Assembly (NCBI RefSeq): GCF_030814015.1
Contig: NZ_JAUSUL010000002.1
Location: 1 to 64,000, forward strand
DNA length: 64,000 nt
Reading direction: 5' to 3'
Source of the DNA: Amorphus orientalis
Lineage (GTDB): Bacteria; Pseudomonadota; Alphaproteobacteria; Rhizobiales; Amorphaceae
The translations under genes were made by a program, and so were the position numbers. Below the pieces are notes generated by a model, which saw nothing but the letters and a program-made list of their open reading frames with translations, made no database searches and was not told the DNA's origin. Each line of letters starts with the position of its first letter. Position 1 is the stretch's first letter. This document shows positions 36,056-44,380 of the stretch, in pieces.

Positions 36056-36508
36056 TCAGCGCCGCTCGTGGATCGGGATCGAATAGCTTTTCCAGGGAGC
36101 GGGCTTGGCGATCTGCTCGTATAGGCCGATCGCTGCCGTGTTGGTCTCCGGCACGAGCCAGCGCAGATGCGCCCACTCCCGCGTGCGTCCGATCTCGACG
36201 AGCTGCTCGATCATGCGCCGACCCACGCCGTGATCGCGGGCCGAGGGGGCGACGTAGATGTCGTCGATCTGGCCGGCCCGGTGTCCGGTGATGGTTTCCG
36301 GCAGGTCGAAGAAGATCGCGAAGCCGACGAGGGCGCCGTCGCTGCGGGCGCCCAGGAGTTCGGCGGTCGGGTCGGCCAGAAGCAGCTCGGCATAGTATTC
36401 GTCGGGCCTGCGCGGCGCACCCCGGCGCATCTCCTGCGCATAGGCCGCGATCAGCGGGGCGAGCTGGTGAGCCGATTCCTGGCCGATTTTTCCGATCGTG
36501 AGCTGCAT
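36056..36508 (-). CDS. GNAT family N-acetyltransferase
   Basis: This is a 150-residue acetyl-CoA-dependent acyltransferase. The acetyl-CoA loop is DHGVGRRMIEQLVEIGR (about 97-113), preceded by the beta strand GQIDDIYVAPSARD and followed by AHLRWLVPETNTAAIGLYEQ with the usual C-terminal Tyr. The family acetylates many small molecules and proteins; the substrate cannot be deduced. It is convergent with the sulfotransferase gene, and GGAAGGAG lies upstream of its ATG. Confidence 0.87.
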   Translation of the reverse strand: MQLTIGKIGQESAHQLAPLIAAYAQEMRRGAPRRPDEYYAELLLADPTAELLGARSDGALVGFAIFFDLPETITGHRAGQIDDIYVAPSARDHGVGRRMIEQLVEIGRTREWAHLRWLVPETNTAAIGLYEQIAKPAPWKSYSIPIHERR

Positions 36509-36829
36509 GGGGCTCCTTCCATCGAGCCGGTCGCGGTCCGGTCAGGCGACCGGATGGACCACGAGCGGCCTCCGTTTCAACAGGGTGTCGAAGCCCGCGA
36601 GGCTTCGAACCGGTTGGCCGGACCATAGGCCGATTTTGCACCGCAGTGCCAGAGGGCCGCGGTGCGGTGCGACATGTTCCGAGCGCTGCGTCGTATACCC
36701 GGACGTCCCGCCGGTCTCTTGATGAACCTCGGATAAACGCGGGTCTCAGATTGGGTTCAGGGGCGGGGGGCTAGCTTCTCGACTGTCGGCGGCGGAACTG
36801 TCCGCCGCCTCTCAGAGGAGACAGCTGAC
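36509..36829. other. Intergenic region between GNAT and basic exported protein
   Basis: No gene is visible. It should contain the divergent promoters. The stem GGCGGCGGA-ACTG-TCCGCCGCC at 36788-36809 lies directly before the ribosome site (GAGGAG, 36816-36821) of the next gene and would form a stable leader hairpin. Confidence 0.5.
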
Positions 36830-37195
36830 ATGTTTCGCAGCACCATGATCGCCCTGGCCACCGTCGCAGCGCTTGGCGCCGGCTCCATCACTCCCTCCCT
36901 CGCGGCAGGCCCTGCGCCGGTCGCCGCCGTCACCCAGTCCGCCGAGACCAACGTCGTGAAGGTCGGTGGGCGCCACGACCGCGGCTACCGCGGGGATCGT
37001 CACCGCCGCGGCTATCGCGGCGACCATCATCGCTGGGGCAAGCACGGCCACTATCGCCACGGCCGCTTCGGCCGGGGACGGACCTGCATCGTCGAACGGA
37101 CCCGGATCGTCCGCTGGACGCCGCGTGGCAAGATCGTTCGCGTCGTGCCGGAAAAGATCTGCTTCAACGGTGGCTCGCGCCGGGGTTGGCGGTAA
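36830..37195 (+). CDS. Small basic exported protein rich in His, Arg and Gly
   Basis: This encodes a 121-residue protein with a signal peptide ending LAA at about residue 25. Residues about 48-85 are low-complexity and strongly basic (RHDRGYRGDRHRRGYRGDHH), and the end carries two cysteines in CIVERTRIVRWTPRG and EKICFNGG. I do not recognise a family beyond the common small YXRGD-type exported proteins of rhizobia. AGGAGA is well placed upstream, and a leader hairpin precedes it. A role at the envelope, for example metal or polyanion binding, is only a guess. Confidence 0.75.
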   Translation: MFRSTMIALATVAALGAGSITPSLAAGPAPVAAVTQSAETNVVKVGGRHDRGYRGDRHRRGYRGDHHRWGKHGHYRHGRFGRGRTCIVERTRIVRWTPRGKIVRVVPEKICFNGGSRRGWR

Positions 37196-37251
37196 GTCAA
37201 GGCGCACCGGTGAGCGTCCCCGGCCGGACCGGGAATCGCCCGGCACAAAAG

Positions 37252-37288
37252 GAAAGAGCCGCATCGCGCAGTACGGTGCGGCTCTTTC
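37252..37288 (-). terminator. Terminator between leuC and the basic exported protein
   Basis: A perfect 12-bp stem, GAAAGAGCCGCA with TGCGGCTCTTTC, encloses a 13-base loop. On the minus strand it is followed by CTTTTG, a modest T tract, 23 bases after the leuC stop. The AAAAGG/CTCTTTC ends may also help stop transcription from the plus-strand gene. Confidence 0.75.
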
Positions 37289-37310
37289 AATTCGTTCCGA
37301 CGACTGTCGG

Positions 37311-38723
37311 TCAGTCGCGCCCGAATTCCCGGACGTCGACGAACCGACCGGCGATCGCCGCGGCCGCTGCCATGGCCGGCGAGACCAGGTGGGTCCGCCC
37401 CTTGAAACCCTGCCGTCCCTCGAAGTTGCGGTTCGAGGTTGAGGCGCAGCGCTCGCCCGGCTTGAGCCGGTCGGCGTTCATGGCCAGACACATGGAGCAG
37501 CCCGGCTCGCGCCAGTCGAAACCGGCTGCCCGGAAGATCCTGTCCAGCCCCTCGGCCTCGGCCTGCTCCTTCACGAGCCCGGAGCCCGGCACGATCATCG
37601 CGTCGACGCTCTCGTGGACCTTGTGGCCCTCGACGATTTTGGCGACGGCGCGCAGGTCTTCGATCCGGCCGTTCGTGCACGAGCCGATGAAGGCCTTGTC
37701 GATGGCGATGTCGGTGATCCGGGTGCCCGGCGTCAGACCCATATATTCCAGCGCGCGTTCCATCGCCCGGCGCTTGTGCTCGTTGGGCGCGTCTGCCGGA
37801 TCGGGCACGCGGCCGTCGATCGTGGCGACCGCGTCGGGCGACGTGCCCCAGGTCACGATCGGGGGCAGGTTGGCGACGTCGAGCGTGATCTCGCTGTCGA
37901 ATTCCGCACCCTCGTCGGAGGGGAGCGTCTCCCAGTAGGCCTTGGCGGCGTCCCATGCGGCGCCTTTGGGTGCGCGACGGCGATCCTTGATGTAGGCGTA
38001 GGTGGTCTCGTCCGGCGCGATCATGCCGGCGCGGGCACCCGCTTCGATCGACATGTTGCAGACCGTCATGCGGCCTTCCATGGACAGCGCGCGGATGGCT
38101 TCGCCGGCATATTCGATGACATGCCCGGTGCCGCCGGCGGTGCCGATCGTGCCGATGATGCTGAGGACGATGTCCTTGGCGGTGATCCCCTCCGGCAGGG
38201 TGCCGTCGACGGTCACCCGCATGTTCTTCGCCTTCTTCTGGATCAGCGTCTGCGTGGCGAGCACGTGCTCCACCTCGCTGGTGCCGATGCCATGGGCGAG
38301 CGCACCGAAGGCGCCATGGGTCGAGGTGTGGCTGTCACCGCACACGATGGTCATGCCCGGAAGGGTGAAGCCCTGCTCGGGGCCGACGATGTGGACGATG
38401 CCCTGCCGCGGATCGAGCTCGTTGTAGTACTCGATTCCGAATTCCTTGGCGTTCTCCGCCAGGGTCGCGACCTGCAGCGCCGACTCCGGATCCTCGATGC
38501 CGTGGCTCCGGTCTGTCGTCGGCACGTTGTGGTCGACGACGGCGAGCGTGCGGGTGGGCGCGCGGACGGCGCGTCGGGTCAGCCGAAGTCCCTCGAAGGC
38601 CTGCGGGCTGGTGACCTCGTGAATCAGGTGACGGTCGATATAGAGGAGGGTGGTGCCATCCTCCTGACGTTCGACAACGTGGTCGTCCCAGATCTTGTCG
38701 TAGAGCGTGCGTGGTTTTGTCAT
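37311..38723 (-). CDS. leuC: 3-isopropylmalate dehydratase large subunit
   Basis: This is a 470-residue aconitase-family subunit that isomerises 2-isopropylmalate in leucine synthesis with LeuD. The [4Fe-4S] ligand cysteines are in GSCTNGR (near residue 350) and CSMCLAMN (near 410-417). N-terminal [19 protein letters not shown] and [13 protein letters not shown] are classic. Only 43 bases separate it from ptsN upstream on the same strand, so it could be read through from the ptsN operon. leuD and leuB are not in the window. Confidence 0.96.
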   Translation of the reverse strand: MTKPRTLYDKIWDDHVVERQEDGTTLLYIDRHLIHEVTSPQAFEGLRLTRRAVRAPTRTLAVVDHNVPTTDRSHGIEDPESALQVATLAENAKEFGIEYYNELDPRQGIVHIVGPEQGFTLPGMTIVCGDSHTSTHGAFGALAHGIGTSEVEHVLATQTLIQKKAKNMRVTVDGTLPEGITAKDIVLSIIGTIGTAGGTGHVIEYAGEAIRALSMEGRMTVCNMSIEAGARAGMIAPDETTYAYIKDRRRAPKGAAWDAAKAYWETLPSDEGAEFDSEITLDVANLPPIVTWGTSPDAVATIDGRVPDPADAPNEHKRRAMERALEYMGLTPGTRITDIAIDKAFIGSCTNGRIEDLRAVAKIVEGHKVHESVDAMIVPGSGLVKEQAEAEGLDRIFRAAGFDWREPGCSMCLAMNADRLKPGERCASTSNRNFEGRQGFKGRTHLVSPAMAAAAAIAGRFVDVREFGRD

Positions 38724-38766
38724 TCGTCTTACTTCTGTCGCAGAGGCGGAAAACGCAAGCCTTCCG

Positions 38767-39267
38767 TTATCCGGTTTCGCCGGGCTTCCTGGCGGCGCCG
38801 GCTCCTTCTTCGGCTGTCGCGGAAGGCTGCGTCAAGAGCGCATAGAGCGCCGCCGGGTCGCGGGAGGCGCGCAGCTTGTCGGCCGTCTCGCCCTGACGCA
38901 GGACCCGGGCGATGCGGGCGAGCGCCTTGAGATGGTCGGCGCCAGCCCCCTCGGGGGCGAGCAGAAGGAACACCAGGTCCACCGGCTGCTCGTCGAGGGC
39001 GTCGAACTCCACCGGGCGTTCCAGCCGCGCAAAGACCCCGACGATCTTCTTCAGAGGCACGAGCTTTCCGTGCGGGATGGCGATCCCGTCGCCGACGCCC
39101 GTGGAGCCCAGCCGCTCACGATGAAGCAGCGTCTCGAAGATCTCGCGCTCAGGCAGGCCCGTCTGAGTCGCGGCCTTGGCCGCGAGTTCCTGCAGGACCT
39201 GCTTCTTGCTCTGGGCCTTCAACGCGGGCACGACACCCTCGAGGCTCAAGAGGTCGTTGAGTTCCAT
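38767..39267 (-). CDS. ptsN: Nitrogen phosphotransferase enzyme IIA (PtsN)
   Basis: This is a 166-residue regulatory EIIA-Ntr protein. The phosphorylated histidine is H66 in [12 protein letters not shown], and [20 protein letters not shown] is the usual second half. The final 20 residues are an Ala/Gly/Glu tail beyond the family core. It belongs to the conserved lptB-rpoN-hpf-ptsN block. In alphaproteobacteria it works with PtsP and HPr to tune potassium transport, PHB and nitrogen metabolism. Confidence 0.95.
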   Translation of the reverse strand: MELNDLLSLEGVVPALKAQSKKQVLQELAAKAATQTGLPEREIFETLLHRERLGSTGVGDGIAIPHGKLVPLKKIVGVFARLERPVEFDALDEQPVDLVFLLLAPEGAGADHLKALARIARVLRQGETADKLRASRDPAALYALLTQPSATAEEGAGAARKPGETG

Positions 39268-39474
39268 GACGAAATCCTCAGATCACGACCGCTTCGGGCC
39301 TGACTGCTCCATGCCGTGACGCGTAATCGATTCTGTATGGTCGATTGCACCCGGAAGGGCAGCGCGCTGTCCCGCATGTCCTCGTCCCGGCCCAAATGAC
39401 CGTGCAGTCCGCTCGTCGATCAGATGCGCCGTGTTCGGCGACAAGGAGGGGCGGCAGGGCGGAGGCTGAACCGA

Positions 39475-40050
39475 TCAGCTCTGCTTGGGGCTGTCGAAGG
39501 CCGGATCGATCCAGCCGATATTGCCGTCTGAACGGCGGTAGACGACGTTGATCGCTCCGTTCGCGGCGCTTCTGAACACCACCACCGGCGCTTCGGTGAG
39601 ATCGAGGTCCAGGACCGCCATTCCGACGGTCATCGTACGCACGTGGGTGGCGGTTTCGGCGACGACGACCGGGGAATAGTCCACCGGTACCTCATCCTCT
39701 TCGTCCGGTTTGGCGAGCACGAAGCTCGACGCTTCCAGCGCCTCGCCGTTGGCCGGCGTGTGGTGGGACTTGAGCCGGCGCTTGTAGCGGCGCAGTCGCT
39801 TCTCCACCCGCTCGGCCGCCTGATCGAAGCTCGCGGTCGCATCGGACGCGGTGGCGGAGGTCTTCAGGACGACGCCGGTGTCGAGGTGCACCGAGCAGTC
39901 GGTCTTGAAGCCGGACCCTTCCGGCTCGACGACGATCTGGCCGCTGTAGCCCCCGTCGAAATACTTACGGACCGCATCGTCGACCCGATCCTGGATCCGC
40001 TCGCGCAGAGCGTTTCCGATGTCCATGTTCTTGCCGGAAATCTTCAACAT
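39475..40050 (-). CDS. hpf: Ribosome hibernation promoting factor, long form
   Basis: This is a 191-residue long HPF that dimerises ribosomes into inactive 100S particles. Residues about 1-105 form the S30AE domain (MLKISGKNMDIGNALRERI; HLDTGVVLKTSATASD). After a variable linker, the C-terminal dimerisation domain (about 135-191) holds VVRTMTVGMAVLDLDLTEAP-like sequence with FRSAANGAINVVYRRSDGNI. The gene lies between rpoN and ptsN on the same strand, the standard arrangement. In rhizobia it responds to stationary phase or stringent control. Confidence 0.94.
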   Translation of the reverse strand: MLKISGKNMDIGNALRERIQDRVDDAVRKYFDGGYSGQIVVEPEGSGFKTDCSVHLDTGVVLKTSATASDATASFDQAAERVEKRLRRYKRRLKSHHTPANGEALEASSFVLAKPDEEDEVPVDYSPVVVAETATHVRTMTVGMAVLDLDLTEAPVVVFRSAANGAINVVYRRSDGNIGWIDPAFDSPKQS

Positions 40051-40198
40051 GACGGTTTCGGTCTTTTCAGGAGGCGCCTGTCAGCGCACTCCGCCTCTGT
40101 GTGATCACGCTGACGTCCGGCCGGCGCGTAGTCGGGTCGGCCGCGCTTGCTTGCTGCGCCCACACTGGGCGCTGAAGAATGCGCGCGGTTCTACGAGT

Positions 40199-40232
40199 GC
40201 ACCCCGGCGCTGTCAACGTCGAGCCGGGGTGC
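40199..40232. repeat. Hairpin between rpoN and hpf
   Basis: GCACCCCGGC (40199-40208) and GCCGGGGTGC (40223-40232) form a perfect 10-bp stem with a 14-base loop, just after the rpoN stop. No T tract follows on the minus strand. It may protect the rpoN message end or slow read-through into hpf. Confidence 0.6.
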
Positions 40233-40241
40233 GGTGCAACG

Positions 40242-41750
40242 TCAGCTCGAAGTTCTCTGGGCATGCTGCTTCTCGCGGCGGCGCTGGACCGACGATGGGA
40301 TGTGCATCGCCTCCCGGTACTTGGCCACGGTTCGGCGCGCGATGTCGACGCCGTCATCTTTCAGCTGTCTCACGATGGCGTCATCGGAGAGGACCGTGTC
40401 GGCGCATTCCGCGTCGATCATGCGGCGAATGCGGTGGCGCACGGCGGCGGCCGAATGGGCCTCTGCACCGCCGGAGGCGGCGATTGCCGCCGAAAAGAAG
40501 GACTTCAGCTCGAACAGGCCGCGCGGACAGGCCAGATACTTGTTGGCCGTGACGCGGCTGACCGTCGATTCGTGGATGCCGATCACGTCCGCGACCATCT
40601 TCAGCGTCATCGGCTTCAGGTGAGACACGCCGTGCTCAAGGAAGCCACGCTGCTGCTCCACGATCACGGATGCGACCTTGAGAATCGTGGTGGCGCGCTG
40701 ATCGAGGCTCTTCACCAGCCAGTTGGCCGCCTGCAGCCGCTCGCTCAGATAGGACTTGTCGTCCGGGGCCCGGGCGGCCCGCACGGCGGTCTGGTAGATG
40801 CCCCGGTTGACCAGAACCTTCGGCAGCGTGTCGCTGTTGAGCTCGACCCGGAACCCGCCTTCCGGATCCGGGGTGACCAGGACGTCGGGCACGATCGCCC
40901 GGACCGGCTCGACGTCGAACTGCAGCCCCGGACGCGGATCGAGCCCCTTCAGGTCGGCGAGCATGCGGGCCAACCGGTCGCCGGAGACGCCGCAGGTCCG
41001 TTCCAGCGCCGCGAAGTCCCGGCGGCCGACGAGGTGGAGATTCTCCAGAAGGGTCCGCATCGCATCGTCCAGCCGGTCGCTGTCGGCGAGTTGTAGAGCG
41101 AGACAATCAGCCAGATCGCGGGCAAACACCCCGATCGGGTCCAGCCGCCGGCATTGCTCGATCACCGCTTCGAGCTCCGCCGGCTCCAGGCCCAGGCGCC
41201 TGGCCAGTTCGGCCGGATCGTCGCGCAGGTAACCGGTCGGGTCCAGGCAGTCGACCAGGAATTCGGCGACGAGCCGCTCCCGGCCTTCCGGGATGCTCAG
41301 CCCGATCTGCTCGAGAAGGTGATCGCGCAGGGTAGGTGGGCGCCAGTCGATGGGCTCCATGTCGCCGTCCGGACGGCTGCCGCCGGCACCGACGGAGCGC
41401 CACGGGTCGCTCGCAAAGGCTTCCGAAACGCCATCGACCGGTCCGGTTCTGTCCGGGTCGAGGGCGCTCGCCGGCGCGTCCAGATCTGCGACGGCCTGTT
41501 CGCCGATCCGGGACAGGTCGGCCTCCGCGGGCGCGGTCTCCGGCGATGTGTCGGGCTCGTTTTCCCACGTGTCGTCCGCGTCGCTGCCGGCGCGTTCGAG
41601 AAGCGGATTCTCCTCGATTTCCCGATCGATGACTGCGGAAAGTTCGAGGTTCGTCAGCTGCAGCAGCTTGATGGCCTGCATCAGCTGCGGAGTCATGATC
41701 AGGGACTGCGTTGGCCGCAGATCGAGCCGAGGCGCGAGACTTATCGGCAA
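40242..41750 (-). CDS. rpoN: RNA polymerase sigma-54 factor
   Basis: This is a 502-residue sigma factor for enhancer-dependent promoters. Region I starts with the Gln/Leu-rich activator-response segment QSLIMTPQLMQAIKLLQL (about 15-32). Acidic region II follows, then the core-binding region and HTH (VADVIGIHESTVSRVTANKY near 375-395). The RpoN box ARRTVAKYR is near residue 475. All parts are intact and the length is normal. It is the natural factor for the gltB promoter candidate at 46851. Confidence 0.97.
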   Translation of the reverse strand: MPISLAPRLDLRPTQSLIMTPQLMQAIKLLQLTNLELSAVIDREIEENPLLERAGSDADDTWENEPDTSPETAPAEADLSRIGEQAVADLDAPASALDPDRTGPVDGVSEAFASDPWRSVGAGGSRPDGDMEPIDWRPPTLRDHLLEQIGLSIPEGRERLVAEFLVDCLDPTGYLRDDPAELARRLGLEPAELEAVIEQCRRLDPIGVFARDLADCLALQLADSDRLDDAMRTLLENLHLVGRRDFAALERTCGVSGDRLARMLADLKGLDPRPGLQFDVEPVRAIVPDVLVTPDPEGGFRVELNSDTLPKVLVNRGIYQTAVRAARAPDDKSYLSERLQAANWLVKSLDQRATTILKVASVIVEQQRGFLEHGVSHLKPMTLKMVADVIGIHESTVSRVTANKYLACPRGLFELKSFFSAAIAASGGAEAHSAAAVRHRIRRMIDAECADTVLSDDAIVRQLKDDGVDIARRTVAKYREAMHIPSSVQRRREKQHAQRTSS

Positions 41751-41829
41751 GGGCGTTCGCCGTTCTTTCTAAGTTGGTCCAATTCTTGCGTATGGCGATC
41801 GCCTATGGGTAGCGCCTTGCGTCGGGGAA

Positions 41830-42711
41830 TCAAAGCGTAAATTGCTCGCCAAGGTAAAGGCGGCGAACATCGGGGTGGGCGACGACCTCGTCCGGGCTGC
41901 CTTCGGTCAGCATTTCGCCCGATGCGATGATGTAGGCCCGGTCGATGAGGCCGAGCGTCTCGCGCACGTTGTGGTCGGTGATCAGCACGCCGATTCCCCG
42001 GTGGGTGAGGTGGCGGACCAGGTCCTGAATGTCGCCGACCGCGATCGGGTCGATGCCGGCGAACGGTTCGTCGAGCAGCATGAACGAGGGCCTGCTGGCC
42101 AGGGCGCGGGCGATTTCACAACGACGCCGCTCGCCGCCCGACAGCGCGGTCGCCGGTGCGTCGCGCAGGTGCGTGATGCCGAACTCGTTGAGCAGGCTTT
42201 CGAGCTCCGCGTTGCGCTTGCGCCGGTCGCGCTCGACCACCTCGAGCACGGACATGATGTTGTTGGCGACCGTCAGGCCGCGAAAGATCGAAGCTTCCTG
42301 CGGAAGATAGCCGATGCCGAGCCGGGCGCGCCGATACATCGGAAGCGCGGTGATGTCGAACCCGTCGAGGCTGATCTTGCCGGCATCCGGGCGGATCAGT
42401 CCGGTGATCATGTAGAAGACGGTCGTCTTGCCGGCGCCGTTGGGGCCGAGCAGGCCCACCGCCTCGCCGCGGCGGACATTGATGGAGATGCCGTGGGCCA
42501 CGGTGCGCCGGCGATAGCTCTTGGCGATGCTGTGGACGGCCAGAACACCCTCGGCGGCCGTATCCTGCCAGCTTTCGCGCACCGGCCGCTCCGCATCGGG
42601 CCGCCGTTTGGCACGGCGCGGCGGGCGTGGGGCTTCCGCACCCTCCGGCCGAGGGTCGGCGGCAATCCGTCTCGCGGGTCGGCGTCGGCGCGGCGTCTCC
42701 TGACGGTTCAC
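41830..42711 (-). CDS. lptB: Lipopolysaccharide export ATPase LptB with N-terminal extension
   Basis: This is a 293-residue ABC ATPase that powers LPS transport through LptFG-C-A-D. I start at the GTG at 42711 with GGAG 10 bases upstream; the frame is open a further 270 bases but is not protein-like. Residues about 1-50 are an Arg/Pro-rich extension absent from E. coli LptB. The ATPase has Walker A LLGPNGAGKTTVFYMITG, Q loop YLPQEASIFRGLTVANN, signature LSGGERRRCEIARAL, Walker B FMLLDEPFAGIDP and switch H (ITDHNVRETL). lptC and lptA, its usual upstream neighbours, are not here. Confidence 0.93.
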   Translation of the reverse strand: MNRQETPRRRRPARRIAADPRPEGAEAPRPPRRAKRRPDAERPVRESWQDTAAEGVLAVHSIAKSYRRRTVAHGISINVRRGEAVGLLGPNGAGKTTVFYMITGLIRPDAGKISLDGFDITALPMYRRARLGIGYLPQEASIFRGLTVANNIMSVLEVVERDRRKRNAELESLLNEFGITHLRDAPATALSGGERRRCEIARALASRPSFMLLDEPFAGIDPIAVGDIQDLVRHLTHRGIGVLITDHNVRETLGLIDRAYIIASGEMLTEGSPDEVVAHPDVRRLYLGEQFTL

Positions 42712-43022
42712 GTAACGGGCTCCAATTTGGTTTCCTCCCAATTCTGTTAGTCCATCGCGACGGGCGGTGGAACCGAGAGATTGAAGGAGCACGGCCCAAC
42801 CTGTCCTGACCATCCTGCGACCAAGGGCCGATACCGGGGGTAAGAACGGGGACCGCTGCGAAGCGGCATCGAACCGATCGCCCACAAGCCGGTGCGCGGC
42901 AAGTGGGTCAAAAATGCGGTCGGGGCGCAGCAGGCCTGCGCGGGGCATGTACGAGGGGACCGCCGAGCCACGACCCGTCACTTTCCGCTTGATCGCGCGC
43001 GCCGGGGTTGCGAGGGAAGAGG
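42712..43022. other. Divergent region between lptB and yciB
   Basis: No gene is visible, although the lptB frame stays open through most of it. GGGAGG near 42736-42741 on the minus strand lies about 25 bases from the chosen lptB start. The region must contain the promoters of both lptB and yciB; I see no clear boxes. Confidence 0.4.
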
Positions 43023-43619
43023 ATGACCGAAGCCAAGCCCATCAATCCGCTCCTGAAGCTCGCTCTTGAACTCGGCCCGCTGGTGATCTTCTTCGTCACC
43101 AACGCCCGGATCGACCTGATCACCGCGACCGGGGCGTTCATGGCGGCGACCGTCGTGGCGCTCGCCGTCTCCTATGCGATCCAGCGCAGCCTGCCGATCA
43201 TGCCGCTGGTCACCGGCGTCGTCGTGCTGGTGTTCGGCGGACTGACGCTGGCGCTGCAGGACGAACTGTTCATCAAGCTCAAGCCGACGATCGTCAACTG
43301 CCTGTTCGCGGCGGTGCTGTTCGGTGGCCTGGCGATCTGGAAGCGGCCGCTGCTCGGTCTGGTGCTGGATTCCGTCATCTCGATGGACGACGACGGCTGG
43401 CGCAAGCTGACGATCCGGTGGGCGAGCTTCTTCCTGTTCCTGGCGCTCCTGAACGAGATCGTCTGGCGCAATTTCTCCAGCGATTTCTGGGTCTCCTTCA
43501 AGGTGTTCGGGATCATGCCGATTACCATGGTGTTCGCGCTCGCCCAGATCCCGCTGATCGAGCGCCACAAGCTTCCGTCCGGTGAGGAAGGCGAAAGCGT
43601 ACCGGGTTCCGACCCCTGA
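43023..43619 (+). CDS. yciB: Inner membrane-spanning protein YciB (septation protein A family)
   Basis: This is a 198-residue membrane protein of the YciB/IspZ family, linked to cell-envelope synthesis and division. The ATG at 43023 has GAGGGAAGAGG upstream. Five hydrophobic segments are visible, with the family pattern [19 protein letters not shown] at the start and [34 protein letters not shown] in the centre and [19 protein letters not shown] at the end. It is divergent from lptB and convergent with the vanX-like gene. Confidence 0.93.
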   Translation: MTEAKPINPLLKLALELGPLVIFFVTNARIDLITATGAFMAATVVALAVSYAIQRSLPIMPLVTGVVVLVFGGLTLALQDELFIKLKPTIVNCLFAAVLFGGLAIWKRPLLGLVLDSVISMDDDGWRKLTIRWASFFLFLALLNEIVWRNFSSDFWVSFKVFGIMPITMVFALAQIPLIERHKLPSGEEGESVPGSDP

Positions 43620-43636
43620 CCGTCCGTCTGGCTTTG

Positions 43637-44380
43637 CTATTCGACGTCGAAATCGAAGTAGCTGTCCGGAAACGGCTCGGGCTGGAAGGTGTAGTGCCAC
43701 CATTCCTCCGGAAGGTTCTTGAACCCCGCGTCCGTCATCGCGTCGAGGAGCAAGCGACGGTTGGCCTGGGCCTGGGGAGAGACCTCGGTCGATTCGGTCG
43801 CGGAGAGTGGGGAAAAGCAGTCGTAGTCGGTTCCGAACTCGATCCCGGTGCTGGGCGCCGAACTGAAATCGCACCGTCCGGGCCGGGGCGGCAATGGCAT
43901 CTCGCGTTCGGCCGCGACGATCGCGAGATCGACGGTGCTTCCGCGTGAATGGCCGGAGCGTTCGGCGACGTAGCCATCGGGAACGATCGAGGCCTTGTCG
44001 ATCTCCGGATAGAAGTAGCGGTCGCCGGGATCGTTCGAGCGGGTCCAGTCCATGAAGGCAGCGACCGCCTTCTCCGGCCGGTAGCAGTCGAAGACGATCA
44101 GCGAATAGCCGTCCGCCTGCAGCCGCTCCTGCACCTCGGCCAGTGCCTCCGCCGCCGGTCGGGTCAGGATGCAGGTCGGCGCCCGGTAGCCGGGAACGCG
44201 GGCGCCGGTGAAGTTGTCGGCGCTGGCGTAGCGCATGTCCTGCCGGATCTCGGGTGCAACGTCGGCGAGGCGCACGAAGGGGTCGGGCAACGGCTCGGCT
44301 GCCGCGGCCGGACCGGCGGCAGCGAGGCCGCCGGACGCCAATGCCAGTACAAGCCGTTTGCCCAGGCGTCGCATCGTCAT
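43637..44380 (-). CDS. D-alanyl-D-alanine dipeptidase, VanX/DdpX-like
   Basis: This is a 247-residue zinc dipeptidase. A signal peptide ends AAA near residue 28, so it is periplasmic and probably recycles D-Ala-D-Ala or trims murein tetra/pentapeptides rather than conferring glycopeptide resistance. Zinc ligands and catalytic residues are visible: [13 protein letters not shown] (H and D) and EEWWHYTF (E and H). The VanX-typical [16 protein letters not shown] is present. No vanA/vanH or dipeptide transport genes are nearby. Its start overlaps the acetyl-CoA synthetase stop by four bases, so the two form one transcript. Confidence 0.9.
   Translation of the reverse strand: MTMRRLGKRLVLALASGGLAAAGPAAAAEPLPDPFVRLADVAPEIRQDMRYASADNFTGARVPGYRAPTCILTRPAAEALAEVQERLQADGYSLIVFDCYRPEKAVAAFMDWTRSNDPGDRYFYPEIDKASIVPDGYVAERSGHSRGSTVDLAIVAAEREMPLPPRPGRCDFSSAPSTGIEFGTDYDCFSPLSATESTEVSPQAQANRRLLLDAMTDAGFKNLPEEWWHYTFQPEPFPDSYFDFDVE

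Noticed and set aside
43637-44380. Glycopeptide resistance operon
   Set aside because: Only a VanX-like dipeptidase is present, it is exported and there is no VanA/VanH or VanS/VanR; a murein recycling role is simpler.
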